From the NCBI GenBank assembly GCA_036939755.1, contig JALLAZ010000958.1, forward strand, positions 1 to 10,366: a DNA stretch of 10,366 nucleotides, given 5' to 3'. This DNA is from Stephanodiscus triporus. Lineage: Eukaryota; Bacillariophyta; Thalassiosirophyceae; Thalassiosirales; Thalassiosiraceae. The position numbers were made by a program, and so were the translations under genes. The notes beneath the pieces are model-generated. The model saw only the letters and a list, made by a program, of their open reading frames with translations, did no database searches and had not been told where the DNA came from. Of this stretch, positions 1 through 5,330 are shown one piece after another; position 1 is the stretch's first letter; the number at the start of each line of letters is the position of its first letter.

Positions 1-39
1 CATGGAAAATTCCAACAACTAAACTAATCACAATTCTAA

Positions 40-531
40 TCAAAAGAATCTAACATGACTGATGTTGTTTGCAGATAGTTTTGGGTCGAGCGCTTTGACG
101 ATCTTGTCGCGAGTCTTCTTGCGGGCAATAGCATCGGCGCCACGGTCATTTTTGCGAAGAATGACATCAGTAGAGCTGAGGTCGTCATCAGCCCGAGGGA
201 CGAGAGAAATCAGGAGGCCCGTACGAAGGCGGCGATCTGAAAGTTTAGGTGCGGGACGGCGTGCAGTGCCATCATGCTCGTCGTATCCATCATGGCCGTC
301 CGTTTCTGCAGAGTCCAACTTCGTGGCCAGATGTGATTTGACATTATTAGTGTCGTCATCAGTAGGATTGTCGTTCATCGAGGATGCGAGCTTCTTGAGA
401 AGAGAGGCACGGTCTTCTTGAGGGACCTTGTCGAGATAATAGAGGAATTCCCTCTCTTCTTCGTTTGACATCATCATTGAATCGCGCCAGCTTGCATCCG
501 TGATGGATTTGGGGGGTGAGTTGTCAGACAT
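40..531 (-). CDS. Small acidic hypothetical protein (163 aa)
   Basis: I do not recognise this protein. Starting at the ATG at 531, which has A at -3, it is hydrophilic. It begins MSDNSPPKSITDASWRDS, carries an acidic patch (NEEEREFLYYLDKVPQEDR, about residues 23-41) that could form a helix, then an Asp/His-rich section and a basic C-terminal third rich in Arg and Lys. It ends at a TGA at 40-42. There is no signal peptide or membrane segment from this start. The frame stays open upstream to 822, but that extension (97 aa) is largely translated minisatellite, so I prefer the internal Met. The C-terminus lies near the window edge and an unrecognised intron there cannot be excluded. Function unknown; possibly a lineage-specific orphan. 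Confidence 0.5.
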   Translation of the reverse strand: MSDNSPPKSITDASWRDSMMMSNEEEREFLYYLDKVPQEDRASLLKKLASSMNDNPTDDDTNNVKSHLATKLDSAETDGHDGYDEHDGTARRPAPKLSDRRLRTGLLISLVPRADDDLSSTDVILRKNDRGADAIARKKTRDKIVKALDPKLSANNISHVRFF

Positions 532-539
532 TATAATGT
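528..539. repeat. 12-bp perfect palindrome over the start codon of the left gene
   Basis: The sequence acattataatgt is its own reverse complement and includes the ATG at 529-531 of the minus-strand gene. It may be chance in an AT-rich leader. Confidence 0.4.
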
Positions 540-652
540 AAAATTCAACCAATACCACACCGATTCTTGGGGAGAACGAAAGAGAGCGTAAATAATTGAA
601 CTTGAAGAACCTTGGTGGACACTTGGTGGACGAATATAGTACAAGAACTTGC

Positions 653-882
653 GACGCGTATTTCGTGAAGCGATGGATATAGGACGCGAGGGGAATCACC
701 CGGATCGCGAAGAGGTAAACATACGACGCGATGGGCACAGACCATTTCGCGAAGGGATGGAAATACGACGCGAGGGGAATCACCCGTATCGCAAAGAGGT
801 AAATATACGACGCGATGGGCACATACCATTACGCGAAGGGATGGAAATACGATGCAAGAGGAATCACCCGGATCGCGAAGAG
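653..882. repeat. 42-bp minisatellite with alternating A and B units
   Basis: The core gacgcg recurs at 653, 683, 725, 767 and 809, with a degenerate copy (gatgca) at 851. From 683 on the spacing is exactly 42 bp. Units alternate between type A (core, then aggggaatcacccggatcgc, at 683, 767 and 851) and type B (core, then atgggcac and a ccatt-cgcgaaggg tail, at 725 and 809), giving an 84-bp higher-order period. The first unit (653-682) is a 30-bp shortened copy. As 42 is a multiple of three, both strands carry long open frames here: alternating 14-residue units on the minus strand (IASYVYLFAIR / IPLASYFHPFAK) and Arg/Asp/Glu-rich units on the plus strand. I take these as by-products of the repeat rather than proteins. 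Confidence 0.9.
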
Positions 883-1090
883 GGAACGTGAAAAGCACCA
901 TAGACGATGTCACGCACGTGATATACACGATTTGAAGAGAAACAGAGGATGTTAGAGGAAGCTTCGGTGAAAGGGCATCATAACCTATAGCGATGATATC
1001 GCTTTCCTTTCATAATCTTACAGTGTTAACGCTTTAAAACCTCTTTTGATAAATCAGTTTTCGGAAAAAAGTGATCTTTTAGTTTTATCA

Positions 1091-1096
1091 TATATA
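1091..1096 (+). promoter_or_regulatory. TATA-like element upstream of the hairpin chain
   Basis: TATATA, within atcatatataggcg, sits about 50 bp before the first hairpin. A start roughly 25-30 bp downstream (about 1120-1125) would place the whole hairpin chain in the transcript. This is the geometry of a type 3 Pol III or a Pol II core promoter. No upstream PSE-like element is recognisable, so this is inference from position. Confidence 0.3.
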
Positions 1097-1186
1097 GGCG
1101 ATTCATCTAGTGATCGTGATGAAGATTGATGAAGATGTAGACCTCGCGTAGGGGTCCGTACAAGTGATACTCCTACTCGCGAGGGA

Positions 1187-1206
1187 ACATCACGAATTCG
1201 TGATGT
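1187..1206. repeat. 20-bp perfect palindrome
   Basis: acatcacgaattcgtgatgt is its own reverse complement, centred on an EcoRI site (gaattc). It is the second member of the hairpin chain. With no loop it would form a cruciform in DNA, or a hairpin that sacrifices central pairs in RNA. It could also be a binding site for a dimeric protein. Confidence 0.85.
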
Positions 1207-1339
1207 CTTGCGTAGACTCTCTAGGGAGATCTACGCGAGAAAATGAAGAGGTGGGTTGACACCTCATGCGAGCCGTGCAAGTGGCTCGGATAAATGAAGT
1301 TCTGATGCCTCAGAAACGTGAGGCTCAGGAGAATTCCCG

Positions 1340-1344
1340 TTTTT
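1340..1344 (+). terminator. Possible Pol III terminator (T5)
   Basis: A run of five T follows cccg, 11 bases after the last hairpin of the chain (ends 1328). Pol III terminates at runs of four or more T on the coding strand. A T5 run alone is common by chance; its position directly behind the structured stretch is the only support. Confidence 0.25.
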
Positions 1345-1548
1345 GAAGACTATGAGAGTCCACTCCGACAAAGATCTTTGTGTGCACTCATTTGCTGTTG
1401 CTCGGGGCAAACGTACTTGTAAACCCAGGCACCAATTTTGTCATCTTCGGAAAAGTCTGTGGCCGTGGCAGAAGGACGAAGGGAGGGTGATTGACAATCA
1501 ATGGCGCGACGGGGGCTTGTTTTGGGGTTGCGACTGATGTGCATTTGC

Positions 1549-2253
1549 TTATTGCACATGACAACTTCCCCACCCCCTCTGTAGATGGCACCCACGGTCG
1601 TGGAATTGCGGTCCTTGGGGAGTTGGGGGGGGGCACTCCACTTCTCGAGGGGCCGTGGCGAGAGACTTCGCGTTCGCGCCATGCCTCCAACAAACTCCGC
1701 CCTTAACAACTAGATTGGTGCATCCCTCGTGGAAACAGCTTTTCGTCTTCGCGCCATGCCTCCGACAAACTCCGCCCTTAACGGCTCCATTGGCGCATCC
1801 CTTATGGCTGCAACGTTTTACCTTCGCGCCATGCCTGATACAAACTCCTCCCACAGCGGCATAGTTTGCGCATCCCTCGCGGCTGCAGCGAATCTTCTCT
1901 GCGCCATGCCTCATACAAACTCCGCCCCGAAGGGCATAGCTTGCGCATCCATCGTGGCTGCAGCGTTTCGCCTTCGCCGCCTTCGCGCCATGCCTGATAC
2001 ACACTCCGCCCGTTTTGGCTCCATTGGCGCACCCATCATGGATACAGCGTTTCACCTTCGTGCGCGGTGCAGCGATCTCATGGCCTTTCGCGATTGCAGT
2101 CCAAAGTAGGTAGAGGGTCGTTCTGGTTGGGGTTTCTTTTTCATTTTTTGTTGTGGTGACGTGTGACGTGGCGGGAAAGAGAACAACCAGGCCTCGGCTC
2201 GCTCGCCGGCCGGGCGGCGACGGGGGGAAAGGAGCAACCAACGCACCCAGCAC
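1549..2253 (-). CDS. WRKY19-like zinc-finger repeat protein (234 aa; ends uncertain, possibly a fragment)
   Basis: Five tandem copies of a short zinc finger occupy about residues 68-194 (1672-2052). Their first cysteines are at 70, 98, 123, 148 and 173, so the period is 25 residues except for a 28-residue first step. Each copy keeps C-x4-C-x9-C-x2-H with the core GC-x-N/S-x4-GGVC-x-RHGA, the signature of the WRKY19-like zinc-finger family. A further His (CxH) is present in all copies but the third, which has Arg. The fingers probably bind zinc; nucleic-acid or protein binding is not established by the sequence. The N-terminal 67 residues look unlike a conserved domain, have no alternative in-frame Met before the second finger, and begin 18 bp from a divergent gene. 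The start may therefore be wrong (intron or frameshift). After the last finger the frame crosses a run of nine C (1625-1633) and stops 24 codons after it. A pseudogene or fragment is possible. Confidence 0.6.
   Translation of the reverse strand: MLGALVAPFPPSPPGRRASRGLVVLFPATSHVTTTKNEKETPTRTTLYLLWTAIAKGHEIAAPRTKVKRCIHDGCANGAKTGGVCIRHGAKAAKAKRCSHDGCASYALRGGVCMRHGAEKIRCSREGCANYAAVGGVCIRHGAKVKRCSHKGCANGAVKGGVCRRHGAKTKSCFHEGCTNLVVKGGVCWRHGANAKSLATAPREVECPPPTPQGPQFHDRGCHLQRGWGSCHVQ
1672..2052 (-). repeat. Tandem 75-bp repeats encoding five zinc fingers
   Basis: The DNA repeat follows the protein repeat: 84 bp for the first step, then 75 bp for the next three. On the plus strand the recurring words are cgcgccatgcct and aactccgccc. 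Copies have diverged at the DNA level while all zinc ligands are kept, which suggests selection on the protein for at least part of its history. Confidence 0.85.
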
Positions 2254-2271
2254 CCAGAAGCAACGGTCGAA

Positions 2272-3270
2272 ATGGTGACGGACATGGGCCGGATCTCACT
2301 GTCCTCCCGTTCCCATAGACGATGGCGGTCGTCGATCCGCTCCATTATTCATCATCGCCAAATTCTTCTTTTGATTGCACATGCCGGCGTCGTCGCAGTG
2401 GCAACGATCGTCGCGTCCGACCTTCCAATCGCCGAGGCATTTTCTCCGTCGTCCTCGTCCACCTCGAGCGTGTCGAAATCGCCACGAAACTTACATCGCG
2501 TCCACGGCCGACGATCCACGACCGCCCTCGGGGTATCGGAGTTGCACGTGCCTGGATACGCGAAGACCAAGCTGCCGTTCATCCATCCCGACGACGGCGG
2601 GGGGGGGGGAGCGGGAGGGAACGCGCCCCGCGCGGCGTTCCGAGAACGAACCTACCGACAGAACGTCGACTACACGTCTCTCGTACCGCACCAAGGCGGC
2701 CACCTGATTCACAAGACCGTGCCCATCCTCACTCGGGAGGAATGCCAAATGATGATCGACGAGGCGGAGAGGAAGGCGCAGGATATGGGATGGACGACAT
2801 CGCGGCACGGGAACTATCCCACCACCGACCTTCCCATCGTCGAGCTACCGCGCACGTTGGATTTCCTCAGGCTCGCGCTCGTCGAGAGGATATACCCGCT
2901 GTTGCGAGCGCAATTCGGGGAATAACTCCCCGACGGCGGGAAGAACCTCCGCGTGGCGGACGGCTTCGTCGTCAAGTACGACGCCGATGGCGGACAGACG
3001 GAACTGAAGCCGCACAGGGACGGGTCGGTGCTGTCGTTCAACGTCGCGCTGAACCCCGCGTCCGAATACGTTGGGGGCGGGACGTGGTTCCAATCCCTGG
3101 ACGGGCCGGTGAGGATCGATCAGGGGGAGATCGTGACGCACTCCAGCTCGCTGTTGCACGGGGGGCACGGCATCACGTGGGGGCGGAGGTATATCATGGT
3201 TTGCTTCGTGATTCTGGAGGGATACGATTCTTGGAGTATGAGATTTTACAATCAAGTGAGGAATTTGTAA
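2272..3270 (+). pseudogene. Plastid-type 2OG/Fe(II) oxygenase interrupted by an in-frame TAA
   Basis: One reading frame runs from the ATG at 2272 to a TAA at 3268-3270 and is broken only by a TAA at 2923-2925 (codon 218 of 333). Residues 31-56 are hydrophobic and end IAEA-F-SPSSSS, an ASAFAP-like plastid signal/transit junction (Phe57), followed by a Ser-rich stretch. After the stop the frame resumes at once with LPDGGKNLRVADGFVVKYDA and the complete oxygenase core. This core holds the iron ligands H248 and D250 (KPHRDGSV) and H296 (SSLLHGGH), and R306 (RRYIMV) for 2-oxoglutarate. The family is P4H-like 2OG/Fe(II) dioxygenase; the substrate is unknown. Terminated at 217 aa, the product would lack every catalytic residue, and there is no ATG just after the stop (codon 228 is GTG). 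Possibilities are a recent pseudogene, a sequencing error or polymorphism (TAT/TAC to TAA is one base), or stop readthrough. An 11-G run at 2599-2609 encodes the Gly tract. Confidence 0.75.
2915..2933 (+). other. Hairpin with the in-frame stop codon in its loop
   Basis: tcgggga at 2915-2921 pairs perfectly with tccccga at 2927-2933, leaving a 5-nt loop aTAAc that contains exactly the interrupting stop codon. The base after the stop is C, a context known to be relatively leaky. Seven pairs in GC-rich coding DNA could be chance. Confidence 0.5.
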
Positions 3271-3636
3271 TTATTGAGGGTTTAAAGTTTTTGTTATCTC
3301 GTCTTGCTGAGTACTCTACTTTGTGTAAGTCAATCTATTGCGTGGACATAAACTACATATTGGTATGGTACAGGAAAACATTGACAAGGAAGCAATGTAA
3401 TGCGATTTCTCTCGATAATGATTCGGTACGATGAATGATAATTTCTCGGTCAGATGCAAAGTTGTGCCATTCCTGAGTCTTCTCCAATCTATTTCATGTC
3501 TAGTCCTTGCCTGAGAAGTTGTTTAGGTAGACGCCTAATAATTGCCAAGACGGATAGTCGAACCTCTCCCCATTGCGTTTTATTCTTTAGACTATTTATG
3601 CGTCGATATTTACAGAATTAGAACCAAATTAGTCGA
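3271..3636. other. Convergent 3' intergenic region
   Basis: This 366-bp AT-richer spacer lies between the stop of the oxygenase gene (+) and the stop of the transporter gene (-). It should contain both 3' UTRs. I see no gene, RNA or repeat in it. Confidence 0.6.
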
Positions 3637-4902
3637 TCAAGAAAACACATAATCCAACTTTCCAATCGTCAAAAGTGTAAGCCACACAAGCCCCACAGCG
3701 ATACTAAGCAACGCTGAACCCATCTCCACCATAAAGACTCTACTGCCCCCTTTCATAACATCACCACCCGCCAGCCATTGGCTCAACGATCCATAAAATG
3801 CCGCAAATCCTCCCATGGTAAACGTCGACGTTACGCAGAACGTTACCAAATAAACGCAAGCGAGCCATGCGTCGTGCAATTGCACCGCGGGTATCACGCC
3901 CAGTACGCCCCCCAGGCCGGCCACTCCGTGGACTAAGCCGGTAGCAACCGCGATGAGTCCCGGATTGCACTGGAGGAATCTCCGACCCATGTTTCCACAG
4001 GAATTATCTTGAGGATCCAACCAAGCATCATCCCTGTCGTCGTTGAAAATGGGACGATTTTGCGTATGTTTGATCATGAGGGACGTCGCCGACATCAAAT
4101 TGGAATGCGGCTTAGTTGAAATCTGACGCTGCATCTGCTGCTGCGATGGTGACAACGACTGCTTCATTGGCACGGTGACGACCGCGACCACATCCGGTGG
4201 CTCCTGCCGCTGGTGCTGATCAAACGACGACATTTGAGCAAGCCGTCGTTGATGTTGCAAGGTTACCGTAACGAAGCTGTCGTTTCGTATAATCCCCTGG
4301 GAATCAACTTCCTTCGACGTATCGATTGATAGGCAGTGCGATAAGTTATCGCAAATCGAACCATGGCGCGAGTTGACCTCGAGGATGTCCTCCATCCGTG
4401 CAACGATTGAATCGTCCAAGTTCTCCATCTCATCATCGCTATTGTCATGCTTCAAGCTATCGAGACTTTTGTCGCTCCCTCTACTACCGCGACTTGTTTC
4501 GCTCCCTCTTCTAGATTGTAACCTCAGACTCAAGTCATTCATTGGCCACGCCCTCTCCCTTTTGTTCTTGTTCGCCCTGACGATCCCGTACGTTCCAAGC
4601 GCGAGCATGAACAGCCCAACGAACCCCTCCAGTATCATGCCCACTACGGTATTAGTACCGATCCACTCCTGACCCAATCCTTCTTCCACAGCGATTAAGA
4701 TGCCGCCGACTACGATGAGGCCGACGCTGTGCCCGAGTCCCCATCGCACGCCCAGGCAGAATGCCTCCCGGCTAGCCCGGCGGCCGCGGAACTGGATGTT
4801 TGTGCCGCAAAGGGTAGCAAGCGCCGATAGGTGATCAGGGCCAGTGATCACGTGAATGATCCCCATCAGTATGCCGGCGTTGATCAGCTCGGCCGTGGAC
4901 AT
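3637..4902 (-). CDS. NiCoT/UreH-like nickel-cobalt transporter family membrane protein (421 aa)
   Basis: A six-helix membrane protein of the high-affinity nickel-transport / urease-accessory UreH-like superfamily. Helix 1 (about residues 7-30) carries HVITGPDHLSAL, whose H17, D23 and H24 form the metal-selectivity HxxxxxDH motif. Helix 2 begins RWGLGHSVG (GHS at 57-59), a second family motif. Helix 3 spans about 86-108. A hydrophilic loop of about 200 residues (110-310), rich in Ser, Arg, Gln and Asp, then separates helices 4-6 (about 313-340, 345-370 and 390-412). Helix 4 contains LVHGVAGLGGVLGVIP with a conserved His325. The family moves Ni2+ or Co2+ across membranes; direction and ion cannot be read from the sequence. 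No targeting presequence is evident before helix 1. The frame is uninterrupted and ends in TGA. Confidence 0.85.
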   Translation of the reverse strand: MSTAELINAGILMGIIHVITGPDHLSALATLCGTNIQFRGRRASREAFCLGVRWGLGHSVGLIVVGGILIAVEEGLGQEWIGTNTVVGMILEGFVGLFMLALGTYGIVRANKNKRERAWPMNDLSLRLQSRRGSETSRGSRGSDKSLDSLKHDNSDDEMENLDDSIVARMEDILEVNSRHGSICDNLSHCLSIDTSKEVDSQGIIRNDSFVTVTLQHQRRLAQMSSFDQHQRQEPPDVVAVVTVPMKQSLSPSQQQMQRQISTKPHSNLMSATSLMIKHTQNRPIFNDDRDDAWLDPQDNSCGNMGRRFLQCNPGLIAVATGLVHGVAGLGGVLGVIPAVQLHDAWLACVYLVTFCVTSTFTMGGFAAFYGSLSQWLAGGDVMKGGSRVFMVEMGSALLSIAVGLVWLTLLTIGKLDYVFS

Positions 4903-5330
4903 GGTCGATGCTCGTCGGTTGTCCCGCCGTGATATGGAGGATAATTATAATATTATCTTTATATTACTTCCGGGGCGGTTGGGCAAAAAGGTGCCCCGAG
5001 AAGATGGGGAAAAGCCGGAGAAACCCACTCTGGCAAGGCACCGACGACCGGGGATGGTGGTTTCTCCGCTGTCTGAGGTGAAGTTGCATGCTGGATGTAT
5101 GGCTCCCGCCCAGACTCTACGTAGGTAGATACCACAGTACGAACATAGTAGAGTATAGAGATTTATGGTGCATGGTACGATAGGGAGGTACATTTTGGAG
5201 GCGGGAAGGCGCCGCTACAACCACTGGCAGTCCACTACTACATACGATATTGCCCGCGCGCCGCGGTCTGAAGTACGATAAGTGACATATTTTATGATAA
5301 TCAAACCCCAGCCCCCCCAGCCAATTCAAG
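4903..5330. promoter_or_regulatory. Divergent promoter region (transporter / double oxygenase)
   Basis: These 428 bp separate the start codons of two divergent genes and must hold both promoters. On the transporter side there is an AT-rich block at 4941-4966. On the oxygenase side, a TATA-like TATTTTAT at 5288-5295 lies 36 bp before the ATG, which would imply a very short leader. The middle (about 4970-5110) is GC-richer with no recognisable site. Short open frames across this region look like chance. Confidence 0.6.
4958..4963 (-). promoter_or_regulatory. TATA box candidate for the transporter gene
   Basis: The minus strand reads ATATAAAG here, a good TATA match 55 bp upstream of the ATG at 4902. 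It lies in an AT-rich block within otherwise GC-balanced sequence. Confidence 0.4.

Larger units (their letters stand above)
1117..1344 (+). ncRNA. Candidate structured noncoding RNA (chain of six hairpins)
   Basis: The following stems are seen directly: 1142-1152 with 1172-1184 (cctcgcg...cgcgagg, 2-nt bulge); a perfect 20-bp palindrome at 1187-1206; 1210-1221 with 1226-1236 (gcgtaga/tctacgc and tctc/gaga around one bulged C, loop tagg); 1248-1253 with 1260-1265 (gaggtg/cacctc); 1269-1274 with 1283-1288 (cgagcc/ggctcg); and 1302-1312 with 1319-1328 (ctga-gcctca / tgaggc-tcag, one bulged T). The chain is followed by TTTTT at 1340-1344, which resembles a Pol III terminator. A perfect 10-bp tandem repeat (tgatgaagat) at 1117-1136 contains two box C-like motifs, GTGATGA and TTGATGA. 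I could not match it to U1-U6, U3, 5S, SRP, RNase P/MRP or tRNA by eye. It could instead be a decayed foldback element. The 5' end is a guess. Confidence 0.35.
883..1548. other. Intergenic stretch between the minisatellite and the zinc-finger gene
   Basis: No convincing gene is seen in these 666 bases. The notable content is inverted repeats. A lone hairpin lies at 989-1003 (agcgat / atcgct, 3-nt loop), followed by the hairpin chain at 1142-1328, listed separately. A 14-bp perfect palindrome (acaaagatctttgt) occupies 1368-1381. Open frames on both strands in 1343-1548 are short and show no recognisable family signature. A minus-strand frame open from 1709 to 1350 could be a frameshifted tail of the zinc-finger gene. 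Confidence 0.6.

Noticed and set aside
62..421. 119-aa plus-strand open frame at the left end
   Set aside because: Ser/Arg-rich antisense of the small minus-strand protein, with no supporting features. The minus-strand choice is itself only moderately supported.
1302..1328. Hammerhead ribozyme resemblance (CTGATG ... GAAAC)
   Set aside because: The two core motifs are separated by only five bases, too short for stem II, and GAAAC falls in the loop of a clear hairpin rather than in an open core.
40..2253. Retrotransposon or other mobile element in the repeat-rich left third
   Set aside because: No long terminal repeats, terminal inverted repeats, primer-binding site, reverse transcriptase, integrase or transposase motifs are visible.
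2923..2925. Selenocysteine or an altered genetic code at the in-frame stop
   Set aside because: The codon is TAA, not TGA, and TAA, TAG and TGA all serve as ordinary stops for other genes in this window.
2881..2943. An intron that would remove the premature TAA
   Set aside because: The only frame-keeping GT...AG pair (63 nt) has a poor donor and would delete residues that look like part of the conserved fold. The sequences on both sides of the stop join without any extra DNA.
2322..3434. 370-aa plus-strand open frame
   Set aside because: It is a shadow of the oxygenase frame in GC-rich DNA: Arg/Pro-rich with no family signature, whereas the overlapping frame carries the presequence and the 2OG core.
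3550..3575. tRNA B-box-like sequence on the minus strand (GGTTCGACTATCC)
   Set aside because: It has an inserted base relative to the consensus, and no matching acceptor, D or anticodon arms are found around it.
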